Positions 10,515 through 22,558 of a stretch of DNA of 64,000 nucleotides are shown piece after piece (positions within the stretch are counted from its first letter, which is position 1; every line of letters begins with the position of its first letter). The notes beneath the pieces were generated by a model. The model worked only from the letters and a program-made list of their open reading frames with translations, was not told where the DNA came from and searched no databases. The position numbers and the translations under genes are program-made. Source of the DNA: Zingiber officinale (lineage: Eukaryota; Streptophyta; Magnoliopsida; Zingiberales; Zingiberaceae); NCBI RefSeq assembly GCF_018446385.1, contig NC_055990.1:24123058-24187057 (forward strand). Reading direction: 5' to 3'.

Positions 10515-13500
10515 CACTACAAGAATTTTTGGATTTAACCACACCTAATAGACAACAGTTTTTCAAGAAATTGTTGTCTTTTTCCATTTAACAACAGTTT
10601 TATTGAAAATTGTTGTTGTTCACCATAATGTTTTTTAAATAACAACAGCTTTTCAAAACATTGTTGTCTAATGTGTGCCAAAGACAACAGTTTTAAAAAA
10701 CTATTGTCTTTTAGTGTTGCTTATGTGATAATATACAATAGTTTTATTAAACTGTTGTCTATTGAATGTTGCTGAATCCTAAAAACACAACAGTTTTTTT
10801 AACTTCATGAAAAAAAACCTAAAACCCACTTCTCTATGACTCTTCAAACGAACAAAAACCTATCTCCGACTCCTCCTTCGCGACTCCTCCGCGAAAGACG
10901 CTCCTCGTCGCTCTCGCTGCTTTGCCTTTAAAGTGTTAGCGCATCGACTTTTCGGCGCTTCCTTACAGCTTCGTCAACAGCCATGGAGGGGCAACGTGTC
11001 TCCAAGAAGCCTAACAGCGCCTCTTCTTTCTCCCAACCATGGATTCCATTGGGTGGATTTTTATTCTTCCGGTATTCGTATCATTGCTCCCATTTTTCTT
11101 GTTTTTGATTTGTTTTTGTTGCATAAATTAGGCTTTAAAGCAGAGTCATTTGGAATTTGGTTTTGGTAATAATGGACGAATGCGTTCATCTTTTTATTGA
11201 GAATTTGCTTTTGGCTCGTCAAAGGACGACGCAGCTATATGATGAATAACTCCTAAAACCCATGGAAACTTTTTCCACATGAAGCTTTTTTGTCATAGTT
11301 ACTCTGATAGTGCTATACATATGCAGACCTTTGCGTTTTTGCACTTCCTTTTCATTTTTTTTTCAAGTTTTTTGTTCCACAATTCATTGATTTTCTAAAC
11401 GTTTCTTTTGTTGGAACGACAGATACTTCAAAAGTTGTGAGATTTCTATTTGCCTGAGACCGAGGCAAGATCCACAGTCCTGCACGCCCACTAAAATTAG
11501 CTTGATTCATGGATTCATGCTTCTTTCTCGATTTCATTGCTCTGTTTGTGTTAAAAACAACATTTTGTATGATCTTTATGCTCGAACCCTTCAGATAACA
11601 ACAATGATTAACCTTTGAGTCTCAGCTATTTGGGATCTATTTTTGGTTGATACACAGGTTTAATCACAACATTAATATAAAATCTTAAATTATGTCCCAA
11701 CAAGAGCTTGTGTTCATAATAATGATATTCATTTGTTTATCCTGAAAGATTTTAGGCATTGTTGATTTGACTTAGCCGTTCATTGACACCAGTAAGCAAG
11801 ATTTGTGTAATGCCATTAATTGGTGAACAATTACTCAAAGCTATGGAGTAATCTCTACATGAAAGCTCTGTCATAGTTACTCTGATAGTGTCTTATTCCT
11901 TATGCTCTGTTGCTCGGGAAATATATCTGGAATTTTAGCTGTTTTGTTCATACTTCCTTTTAGGTCGTCTATTCATACTCCTTCAGATAACAACAATGAG
12001 TAACCCCTGAGTCTCAATTATTTGGGATTTATTTTTGGTTGCTACATAATCACTGCATTAATATAAAATCATAAATTTTGTCTCAACAAGAGGTTGTACT
12101 CATAATAGTGATATTATGCTACTGTGGTTTATGAAATAAACAACTCTTATTTGGAAGCTTACACTCAAATTGACAACAAGTTAAAGTATGTACTTGTATG
12201 TTTTACAATACCAATCCCATTGCTTGTGTTTGCATATCACTTGACAATCTTTAACACGTGTCTCTATTCATCTAGTTCTAAGGATAAATAATTAGTTTTT
12301 TTGTTCTTGTACCATATAAGGATTTTGTGTTTTTTCTTTCCCATTTACAATGAGTTTTTGAAAATCAAACTTGGCTTGTAGTGATAGTATCAAAAATTAT
12401 ATCAGTATACTTTATCTAAGTGATTGTTTGAACAGTTTTATAGCATGCATCTTGACAATTAATATAATTTTGAAGATCACTATCAAGGAAGAATGTTCAA
12501 AGGAAAGTAAAGGCTAAGGAGAAAAGCTTACACTTCTTATTTCTCCAAATCTAGAATTAAATCGTAAGTTAGATTAAATTACAATTACTTTATCATTTCT
12601 TAGTTTTTTTTCTTAACTTACATTTGCAATATTTGCATCTCGATTCATTCGATTATGTTCACTTTGTATTCAACATGAAGCTAAAAGGTGTTTTGTACAT
12701 ATTAAAGACTCTTTGGTGGTTTTTTTAGTTTCAATATACTGCTCTTTTTAGCATCTTTATCCTGCTATAATGTTATTCTTTAAGATTATGTTGCATTGAT
12801 TTCTAAAAGTTGCATGACATCTCTCTACTCTGCCTTCAAAAATAATGATTTATGTCGTTTCAGGTAATTACTGTAGCCATTTCTACTATAATTGGTGAAA
12901 ACCTTAACGTGTTCATGACTTTAAAATAGCATATTCCAAATTTTCTTAAGGTGAGGACACAAATTTAATGAGGAATATACTTTATAAGATGTTAACATCT
13001 AAATTGGTATCCTATGAATCAACTTGATGATGTAATAGATCTTGAGATTCCAAGAGGAAAAAATAGACTTGTTTCTTTAAATAGTGAAACTTAAATTAAA
13101 GATTAGAAAGTCAACTGATGTAACATGTCACTCCACTTCTCTTTTTATAATTTAGCTCATGATCAATGTAAACTTAAAGTATTAATCCAAAGCCTATGGT
13201 AACTTTCTGGATTCATTTTTATTTAAGACATTCTTTCCTTTAACGGTCCCTTTTAGAATTTAATGTATGACTTACTCCTTAGCATCATATGGAGTGTGTG
13301 GGAACGTTTGCATTAGATTGTACCTTTTAGAATTAATGCTGCTTGATCACTGGGAAAAATAATGTTTGCATGGTTTATAATAGAAGCTTTGTATGCAGTG
13401 ACATAGAATGAAAATTTTGCTTAATAAGAAATTTAAGAGCCACCATATTGTTTCAAGAGGTTACTATTTATGTTACATAGATAACGCTTTTTGTACTTCT

Positions 13501-14233
13501 GTTAGATGACTATATCAAATGGTTTTTATGGTTACGTAACATTTATGCAGTGCAATTAGAATCATGCGTACAGTTTAATTTCTAATTTGCAATATATATC
13601 TTTATTCGAATAGGTGCCCTCAGGAGTATTGGGAAGAATGCCGACAAGCTAAAAAAATGGAGAGACTTTAACAAATTAAGGAGCACTAGGAGCTGCAATC
13701 CCTCCTCTTCATCGACATCTAAGTAGAAAATCTCGTGTTATATTGTTCTACCTTTGTTTTAATAGTGTTATCATTTTGTTGGTTGCTTATGAAACTTTGT
13801 TGGTTGCTTATGAAATTTCTTCAGAATGTTATAGATATTATTTTTGAATGTTAGAAAATTGTATATCAAATTTTATTTTGAAATTTAGTATTTTGAATGA
13901 TTTATAATATTGGAAAATTGTATATTAATTTTTTTATTTTTTATCTAAAAAAGATAATAGTTTTTCACCGTTGTCGTAGATAGTTTAAAACTATTGTTGA
14001 AGAACCTGTTATTAAAGGTAGATGCTCAAAGACAACGGTGAAAAACTATTGTCTTTGAAGGAAAAGACAACAGTTTTTCACTATTGTAAAAATGTTGTCT
14101 TTGCCTTCAAAGACAATGGTTAAAAACTGTTGTCTTTGGGCACCCCTTTTAACAACACGACATTTAACAACAGTTCTAAAGGGGCTACGACAACGGTGAA
14201 AAACCATTGTTGTTAGGCTTTTTTCTTGTAGTG
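10515..14233 (+). mobile_element. Non-autonomous CACTA DNA transposon
   Basis: Termini CACTACAAGAA (10515) and TTTTCTTGTAGTG (ending 14233) form inverted repeats, flanked by the 3-bp duplication AGT at 10512-10514 and 14234-14236. Subterminal repeats of GACAACAGTTTTT and its reverse complement cluster at 10551-10790 and 13960-14215, as expected for transposase-binding sites. The 3.7-kb interior has no transposase. A GC-richer block at 10840-11090 contains an ATG at 10983 opening MEGQRVSKKPNSASSFSQPW, and 13613-13725 looks exon-like after a TAG acceptor. I do not recognise either, but both could be captured host exons. Confidence 0.85.
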
Positions 14234-14382
14234 AGTAGTATGTTCATAGTGGAGAGTATACTCTGTGTGGATCTTTAGATTAGTCACCTCATTAAGGTGG
14301 ATACCAAATAAATCCTAGTGTTAGCATTGTTTCAAGTGTTTTCTGCTGTAACTCAACCTTGAAGAAGCGATTGGAGTGTCCT

Positions 14383-14482
14383 AACAAAGATGAGATACTT
14401 GAATATCTACAAAGACAAGTCATAGAGTTATCCCAACATCTAGCAACATAATATCATGAAGCTCATGAGGTACATGGTAGAG
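14383..14482 (+). pseudogene. Possible retrotransposon gag start, remnant
   Basis: The frame from 14383 reads NKDEILEYLQRQVIELSQHL and then stops, resembling the coiled-coil start of some plant retrotransposon gag proteins. It follows the LTR-like sequence in the same orientation, which fits the 5' part of one element. The similarity is weak and short. Confidence 0.3.
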
Positions 14483-14487
14483 GTAAT

Positions 14488-16160
14488 TGATGTACGTAGA
14501 TTATATACACTTATTTAGCATGTTTTGGCGCACATTCACATATTTTACGCATGCTTTGTCTATGCACTTTCATACTCTTTGTCTTATTTTTAGCATAATT
14601 ACTCCTCTTTGTTTGGAGATCTGCTCTTGTGTATTTTCTGTTAATAGGAGTTGAATTTGGAGAGGAAACGATGTTCACAGTCAAGTCAGTCAACAACTGA
14701 AGGAAAATAGACTGGCTATGTGACCTACATGGCCATGTCAAAGAAGTAAGGAGAAAAATGACCTTGGTCGCGTGGTGCACACAGGTCGTGTGACTTTACC
14801 AGAGGAGGAGCATGACATGGTCGTGTGAGAGCCACACGGCCATGTCACCCAGTAGCATATCCAGAGCATGGCCGTGTAGATCCACACGACCATGCAACAC
14901 TTCCAGAGAGCAAGCAGAGATTGGTCGTGTGGTCCACACTCTCGTGCAGGATTTCCAGAGACCAAGAATGGTCAGACAGTGTGAGCCACACGGTCGTGTA
15001 GACCATCTAGAGCCAAAGCATAACATGGTTGTATGGATCCACATGGCCGTATCACCCTGGCTGAGAGGAGAATGTAAGAGGCTGTGTGAGAGCCACATGG
15101 TCGTGTCACAGGCCGTGTTGTGCCCATGCCCCAGCTCTATAAAAGGGGGATTCTTCCCCATTCAAAGGAGGAAGGCTCTCCCTTTGGGGAGATCCAACTT
15201 GGTGCTATTCTTCATCTGTGATCCGTCGATTTGAGGCCATCTCCATCTCCATATCGACTCTGGTAGCTAAGGATTGGTTCCGAAGATCACTCATTGATAC
15301 TAGATAAACTTTTCTATTCTCTTTTCTCTTGATTAGGATTGAAATGCTTGTAATCTTCTTGTCTTCGGATCTTTATCTTTTTGCTATGGAGTAGATCTAT
15401 TGTTCTAGGATTAAGAAAGTATTTGTGGTGTGATTTGATGTAAGATCTCATTGATATACCAATTTCCTATCTAAATGATATTAGCATATCTTGTATCTAT
15501 TCGATCTTGTGTGGATTCATGTGTTTGGATCTAATTATCATGTTTGATTGAATGTTTGTGATTCTTGTGGATCTTGTAGAGGGATGCCCTAGATCGTATG
15601 ACCGAGGGATGCTCGTGACATGCAATCCCGCTAACGAACGTCTGGGGTGTCTTCTTAAAAGGTGAACCAAGTCTCTACAAGGAGGTGGGATGGTTGAATG
15701 TACTTCTTACCTACATCATTACGTGAATTAAATAGAGATGTGTTTCTGTGTCGTATGACCGAGGGACGCTAGTGACAGGCAGTCTCGCTAACGGACTTCA
15801 TAGGGATCATATCAATTTATTCGGTTGTGGTGTAGATTAAGGTCCCTTGCCGGTTGTCTTCTGCAGGAGAAATCGACAACTTCCTATAAATGTATGTTAA
15901 TTGAGGATATGAATTGGTGAATCATATTACATCGATAAATATCACAATGAAACCACACTCCTAGAATACTCATAAAAACTAAGTTCCTTCATTTACTTTT
16001 CTATTTCTATTTCTAGTTGCTTTACTTAGTACATTCACTACCTTTGTCAATTGCTTAGCTAATTCATCGTGAGACATCTTTAGTGCTTATAACCAGTCCC
16101 TATGGGATTGATAATCTTTTATTACTAACGATGAAATCGTGCACTTGCGGTGATGTAACA
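14488..16160 (+). repeat. Solo LTR, Athila/Tat-type gypsy
   Basis: Starts TGATGTACG and ends ...GATGTAACA, flanked by GTAAT (14483-14487) and GTCAT (16161-16165), a 5-bp duplication with one change. The internal order is typical of this LTR class: a U3 with many degenerate CACACGGCCGTGT palindromes (14760-15120), a TATA box (ctctataaaaggggg, about 15135), a long leader, two 'cgtatgaccgaggga' repeats (near 15595 and 15753), and an end block with 'ccctatgggattgat' and 'cgtgcacttgcggtg'. No internal region remains. Confidence 0.7.
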
Positions 16161-16248
16161 GTCATGACAGACAGGTTTAGAATGAGGAAGCCTCACACTG
16201 TGATCATAGTGTTTGAGATTTTAAAGGTTGTAATTCTTTTATTTTAAT

Positions 16249-16394
16249 TTGCATAAAATTTTTCTTGAGAAAGATATAGATGATAAGATCAAAATTGTTA
16301 ATGATACAATTTATGACGAGATAGAGTTAACTAGCGAGCCAATTTATAACGATGATCAAATAGAAGAAGTTATCGATAAAGTTGGTGGCATAGA
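16249..16394 (+). pseudogene. Acidic open frame, probable retrotransposon gag-pol fragment
   Basis: The frame reads a Lys/Asp/Glu-rich segment with the motif SEPIYNDDQIEEVIDKVGGI. Acidic 'EPIYDD'-like linkers occur between gag and protease in plant gypsy elements, so this is probably such a linker. No domain can be named with confidence. It is cut at 16395 by the hAT terminus; the frame beyond that point belongs to the hAT end. Confidence 0.35.
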
Positions 16395-16849
16395 TAGACC
16401 TAACCATGGTTCAGAACTGATGGTTCGATGGTTTGGAACTGTCGGTTCGATGGTTCCTGCTAGGTCAATCCTTAACCTTAACCGTTCAAGACAATTATGG
16501 TTTAGAGTTCAAAACTGTCAGTTCATAGTTCGTTTCATGGTTCAAAACTACTGGTTCACGATTCGGTTAACGGTTCACCATGGTTCACCATGATTCAAGA
16601 TTATTATATTAAGAAATCTAAAATTTAAAATTTATTTAGAAAAAGGGCTTTCACTTATTTAAATTGCCTACGTATCCCCTTAAGGTATAGGGGAATCAAA
16701 GCCCAGTTCTTTTATATTTTTACCCTTTTACATTTGAAAGTGACATTATCACTCACTTCCATTTCCCATTGTTGTTGGATTCATTCCTACGGTATCAAAA
16801 TCTTCAACTTCATCATCTAAAAGTTTCATTCCTTAGATTTTTTTGTTAG

Positions 16850-18858
16850 CTTTGGGTCAATCGTCGAGTAATATTTAGGCTTCCAATGAGTCGGGAGACA
16901 AAGTTGATCGTCGTTCATCTAATATGTTACCGCATGCACTAAACATCTACTTCATAGTAACAGTTGACACTGGACAAGCTAAAATTTCTTTGGGAATTAT
17001 AGAGAGGGCGAGAAAACTTTTAGCCTTCTATAACCACCACTTTAAGATATTGAAATTTTTGCTATCTTCTTCATTAAAATTAAAAGAAGTCGTAAAATAA
17101 TTCTTAAGTTTCTATGTGGAACTTGAGAATCCTCGTGGATGTTTCATCTATTCTTTTAATAAAAGTTATATTTTGAAAGTTTTAAATTATTACTAGTAGT
17201 TTGTTGTGTTTCAGAAATATTAGTTTGTGTTTCATATTTTGTATAATATTGATTATAGATATCATATAATAAATTCTAACATTATATATAATATTAACTA
17301 AATCAGGAGAAGAAGAATTTGTAATTAGAATTAAAGCATCATGATATAAAGTTAACATTTCTTATAAAACTTCTAATTTAAATTTAGAATCTAAAGCAAA
17401 TACAATTAAATAAATTTTAGGAATAAATTAAATGTATTTTTTTTCATTTAGTTTTCATAGCTAATATACAAGACGATAAAGATTCATTATTAATATGTTC
17501 ATTTAAAACTAATACTATATTAAAAAAATTTCTAAAACTAATTTAGTAATGGGATAATAAACACCAAAAAATTGTTCGGTTACATCTTTAAATACTTTTA
17601 AAATTCCACAAATACTACTACAAATATTCCATTGTTGTAAAAATAAATATATATTAATAGTAGTATTTTGTACAAAAAATAAACATAATAATTCTTTATA
17701 TTATAATGAATCTTATAATAATTGGTATATTAAATTCCAACGTGTTGGTACATAACGTGAAAATTTTTTAGGTCTTATTCCATTAGTTTTACAAAGCCTA
17801 TCCCATTATTTCATTATAGATGGATGCGACCATAAATAAGAAATTATAATTTTAATTGGTTTAATATAATTTTTTTTTAATTTTTAATCCATTTTGAACA
17901 CATAAATTTAAAACATGACATACACAATGAATATGAAAAAAATAAACCATCAAGAATAGGTTGACAATCAAATCTTAGATCATTTATACAAGTGGTATTG
18001 GAACTAACATTATCTAATGATATTGAAAATATTTTATAAGTTAATCTATATTCTTCTAAAATTAAACATAATAATTGTACGATATTATGAGCATTATATG
18101 ATTCATCAAAAACTCTATAAGCTAACAATCTTTTTTAGAGATTCCAAGAGTTATCAATCCAATGGTAAGTCACACACATATATGAGCATGTTTTTGCCAA
18201 TGATCACTTTAAATATTGGAATATAAAGAAACTTTATTATCTAATTTACTAAATTCATCAATTAAATTTTTTTCCTTATTTTACAAATTTTTTAACTGTA
18301 CGAGTAAGTGTAGTTTTAGGAACACGTTTAACATATGGATTAAGAGATTCTTTACAAAAATCTTCAAATGTGCATTTAGATACTAAAAGAAAGATATTCT
18401 ACGAAAATAAATTTAGGTAATGATTCTCTTAATTTATTATCTAAATATAAAATAAACCAGAATTAGTACTATCGTTAGTTGAAGAAAGTTTAGGTAGTTG
18501 TGCTTGAGAATGGTCGAGTCCATATTCCATTGGGTGCTTTGTTTCTACATGTCGTTTTAATGACCCATAACTGCCATCGATTTGGAATTTGTAGGAAGCA
18601 TTACAATGCTTACATTTTGCACGTAATTCTCCTGATGGAAGAGTGACATTCTCAAAATATTTAGTGAAAATAGAAGGCTTTAGAGGAGGAATTTCCTAAA
18701 CCTTAGAAGTAATTGCATCTATACTTCCTTATATTTCTAGTGTCAGAAGGTGCTTAGTCTCATCATCGGTGTATTGAATGTTGGGGTCCTCACGCGGATT
18801 CACTATTTTCTTTCCCTTCTGAGCTTGAGATGATGCATCTCCATGACCTCCTTCCATT
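16850..18858 (-). pseudogene. hAT transposase pseudogene
   Basis: Starts at an ATG at 18858 (MEGGHGDASSQAQKGKK). A BED zinc finger follows at about 18640-18520 (CKHC ... LKRHVETKH), which binds the transposon ends. The middle, RNase-H-like part reads KIFSISLDNVSSN and a cysteine/histidine segment near 17900-18060. The C-terminal hATC dimerisation domain appears near 17000-16880 as CPVSTV...GNILDERRSTLSPDSLEA. Many stops and frame changes break it, so it cannot make an active enzyme. Confidence 0.8.
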
Positions 18859-19130
18859 GTAATTGAAAATTGGAAATGAAAGTGTGTAGAAATGAAGACG
18901 AAAATGTATAAAATGTGAAATTGAGATTAATAGTATAGAAGGTGTGCGTGAAAAATGATGAAATGAGCTCTCTATTTATAAAGTTTGGATAATAATTGTA
19001 ACAGCCGAAAATTCTCAAAATAATTATTAGAAATATCCTAGTATTTTTCTATAATTTTAGGATATTTTTATGGAATTTTTAGAATAGCGGAATTAGCAAA
19101 AATAAATAGAAAACGAAAATAGCCTACGCG

Positions 19131-19210
19131 GGAATTGAACCCGAGACCTATTGGGTCCTACGACTTAAAGGTAAACTCTAGTAACTAGGAGAACTCAGCA
19201 GGGCCGTGCT
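19131..19210 (-). other. tRNA-like relic (B box) in gypsy LTR, antisense
   Basis: On the minus strand GGTTCAATTCC (19141-19131) is a perfect B-box match framed by CTCGG/CCCGCG. About 50-60 nt upstream a TGGGTTC.CCTGGTTA-like stretch (clearer in the other LTR copies) resembles a D arm. The A box is degenerate and no cloverleaf can be drawn. The same block occurs in all LTRs of this family (near 26280, 46640, 50170, 56630, 63760). Confidence 0.35.
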
Positions 19211-20691
19211 GAAAGGAAAGGGAAACAATTTTATTTAAGTTAAAGGGGGGGGGGGGGAATTAATTCCTTAATATAAATAGGGAATTAAGTGAGGAGTTTT
19301 ATTTTTATCGTGACTTACCTCTTCTCCTCACCCTAATCCCGCCGAACCTCCCTTCTCCTCCTCCTTCTCTCGGCGCATCAAGCCTAAGGGCTCTAGGAGC
19401 ACCTTCCGGCGATGACTCCGATACGAGGGCGCTTCTCTTCGCGAGAGGAACACGTAGACGCGAGAGAATCGTAGAGAAGATCGTCCCCACCGGAAATCTA
19501 GCGATTAGATTTGTAAGAAAATCCGAACAGGAGGTAAGAAACCCCTCACTTGCAGTATAAGTAGCTTCCGTATGATTTTTAGGCATTAGTTTAATTTTAT
19601 GCAGTTTTTGGCACACAGGGTGTGCATTAGCGCACACCGAGTGCTCGATTAAATGCTTAGCTCAGGTAAATGCCACCTTAGGCATTTTAATAGCCTAGAT
19701 AAATGCAATAAAAGCATTTTACAGCTCATGTAGTCTTGCTACAGCTTTTATGGGACTAGATGTCCAATGGGTGGGCTCCCACAGTCGCCTCTAGGTTCAG
19801 ACAACCTAGTTCTAGGTTTAGATAACCTAGTAAAAGCAAGACAAGAAATATTAGGTATGTTCAGTATTTTACTTTTAGCAATGGCACTGTACTGGATTAG
19901 ATATCCATTGGGTTGGACTCCCATAGTCGTCCCTAGGTTCAGATAACCTAATAACCCTACTAGATTCGGGACTTGCAAACCCGGGTCTAGTTAGAGATGC
20001 GCGCATAGCATGTACAGATGCTGGGCCCATCAGCAGCATGATTATGTATTTTCATCTATCTATGATTAAATAGTTTTCAAAACTCACAAATCAGTTGTGT
20101 ATACAGTTTAAACTCAGCTCTAGCTTGGTTTTAGTTTTAGCTCAGTTCAGACTTCAGCTTAGTTTTCATTATTGATACATGTGATAGTTCTATGATCAGT
20201 TCTACTTTCTATGTGTTGTATGTCATGCCATGCTTAGCATATTCAGAATGTATTTCAAATAGCATATTTTAAAAACATAATTTGCATCGTGTGCATGTTT
20301 TGTGAGGTAGATGGTTTCTTACTAAGCATAAAGCTTACAGATACTCTTTCCTTATACTGCAGATAAAGGTAAAGGAAAGATGGACTAGCGGAGGCTGGAG
20401 GACAATGCAACGACGGTGTGTGTGGAAAAAGGAACTTGGAATAACGATGTTTGGGAACTAGCCCACTTAGAACATAGCATTCTCTTTATGTCATTACTTT
20501 CCTGCACTTTGGTTGTTTAAGTGTTCAGAATGGTGACAGTTATGCATAGAATCTTTAGTTATCATGATTTTAGTTAGCTAACCATGAGTAGTATTATGCC
20601 TAGTAGTTTTATTTGATGTTATAGAGTTTATACATGTGATTTCGGCACGAAGCAGTGCTGAAATTAGACTTTTGATACGAAATCAGAAATC

Positions 20692-21065
20692 CCGATCGAT
20701 CAGCCAATCGATTGGGGGTCTTCAATCGATCAGCTGATCGATTGGTGATCTTGTTCCGCGAACAGTAGGCTTCTAGATCGATCAGCCGATCGATCCAGTC
20801 GCTTTCTGTCGTGAACAGTAAGCTTCTGGATCGATCAACCGATCGATCCAGTCGCATTCTGTCGCAAATAGAAGGCCCTGGGATCGATCACTGGATCGAT
20901 TGGCCAGTCTGGATCGATCAGCCGATCGATCCAGAATATTGCCCGAGCACAGTAGCGTGCTGAATCGATCACTGGATCGATTCAACCTAAGTTCCGCATA
21001 CAGTAGCATGCTGAGTCGATCCCTGGATCGATTGGACCATTTCAATCGATCCGTGGATCGATTGG
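20692..21065 (+). repeat. Array of CGATCGAT-centred palindromes in the LTR
   Basis: About ten short dyads of the form (T)GGATCGATCAGCCGATCGAT(CCA), spaced by 20-35 nt of less conserved sequence containing 'gcgaacagtaagcttct'. They could fold into hairpins. Equivalent arrays lie at 27841-28200, 44758-45080 (minus element) and 58205-58522, with unit number differing between copies (14 bp lost in the A 3' LTR). Confidence 0.8.
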
Positions 21066-21314
21066 GAGGCCTGATAACAGCCGGGAGACCCTTAGTTCAG
21101 TTCCTTGACCATGGGGGATGTAAAATATGTCATGAATAGTTAGAGTACACCCCTTAGCACACATAGAATAAAGAAATGATAGTAGCTTAGCCAAGTTTTA
21201 ATTAGCACAGCTTCCGCATCTAGCTTTAGTGATGGTCATGGATATAGTTTAGCACAGCATAATGTGACGGTCCGGCCTTACAGCCTAGCCAGTAGAAGGC
21301 GGGTCGTTACAGAG

Positions 21315-21326
21315 TGGTATCAGAGC
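21315..21326 (+). promoter_or_regulatory. Primer-binding site, tRNA-iMet
   Basis: TGGTATCAGAGC, complementary to the 3' end of plant initiator methionine tRNA, three bases after the LTR end. It would prime minus-strand DNA synthesis. Confidence 0.95.
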
Positions 21327-21523
21327 AAAGTTTCATACTTCCTTCACACACATCAGCATTGAACCTGCAACTTCCAAGTAAGAATACCTCTCACTTTGTT
21401 ATGTTTATTGCTTTCATGTTTGTAGATAACTAAAGTATGCTTATCTAAGATAGTAACTAACATGATAGTATTAGCTATGTAAACATGATGTTTTAGTTAT
21501 GTATGTCCTTTGTTCCTTTAGAG

Positions 21524-22558
21524 ATAGCGCGAGGACGCCCAGCTAGAAGGGCACCAGCTACTGAGCCCCAGCACGAGGCAGACAATTCAGTGGCTCAGTT
21601 ACAGCAGCAGCTAGCTGAACAACAACAGGAGGTAGCCACCTTAAAAGGCTAATCAGCAGAATACTTCCACAGTCACCCCGGAACCAAACTTAGCAACGCC
21701 AGTAGTCTTAGAGGTTCCACCAGTCCAGCCTACAGCACCAGTAGCCCCAGCAACAGAGGCAAGAAGAGAAGCCTATCTGATCCAGTGGCAGAGAGTCAAG
21801 CCAGAGAATTTCTCAGGCACTAGTGAACCATGGGATGCTCAGGCCTGGTTCAAAAGAGCTTCTGGACTGGCCAGAACATGAGAAGGTGAAGTGCGCCTCC
21901 TTCTGCTTGACAGGAGATGCACGTATGTGGTGGGAGAGAATTAGAGCGAAGCGCCCAGTAAACCAGATGACATGGGCTGACTTCGAGAAAGAATTCTTCG
22001 AGGAGTTCTTTCACATGCGGGTCACGAACCGCCACTACGACGAGTTCACAGAGTTTCGCCAGGGCAACCTTTTAGTGGAGGAAGTCGTGAAGAAATTCAA
22101 CAGATTGGCTCGTCTATGCCCTGAACTAGTCAGCACAGAAAAAGAACGGGTCTGGTTGATGCTTAAGATGCTGAGGCCGGAAATAGCAATGAACGTGGTT
22201 GGTGGCGTTCATAGGCCACAAACCACCGAGGAACTAGTCAGCAGTGCTCTGACCACCGAGCACTACCAGAATAATATCAAGCAGCAGAAGCAAGTTATCT
22301 CAGAGATCAAAGGGCAAGGAGGCTCAGGTACTCAGAAACAACAGGGGCATAGCTCTAACTAGAAAGGGAACTCCAGCAACAAGCGTAAACCAGGGAGTTA
22401 CCCAAAGGGAGGACTAGCCAGCAAACAACCTAGTTATCCCAAGTGTGCTACTTGTGGGAAATTTCACCCAGGAGTTTGTCGCAAGGGCACACGAGGATGC
22501 TTTGAATGTGGACAAGAAGGGCATATGGCTAAGCAATGCCCGAACAAGACAAGTCTTC
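21524..22558 (+). pseudogene. Gypsy A gag (broken)
   Basis: The expected start codon (ATG at 58980 in element B) is ATA here at 21524. A one-base gain in an A run near 21645 and a short deletion near 21852 shift the frame. From 21823 the retrotransposon gag domain is readable (WADFEKEFFEEFFHMRVTNR and onward), stopped by TAG at 22360 where element B has TGG. The zinc knuckle [14 protein letters not shown] (about 22498-22539, CX2CX4HX4C) would bind the RNA genome. Confidence 0.9.

Larger units (their letters stand above)
18997..21311 (+). repeat. 5' LTR of gypsy A
   Basis: 2315 bp, TGTAAC...CGTTACA. It contains a 13-G run (19245-19257), a TATA-like 'aatataaataggga' near 19270, a CT-rich leader, 'cctgcagt/cttgcagt' before a conserved block repeated in every copy, and the palindromic CGATCGAT array at 20692-21065. 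The 3' LTR has the same features. Confidence 0.95.

Noticed and set aside
14796..15234. Overlapping open frames of 120-140 codons on both strands
   Set aside because: They arise from the repeated CACACGGCCGTGT palindromes of a solo LTR, which are open on both strands; no protein similarity is seen.
19305..19978. Minus-strand open frames of 76-110 codons, repeated at 26453-27126
   Set aside because: They lie in LTR leader sequence, recur only because the LTR is duplicated, and have no recognisable domain.
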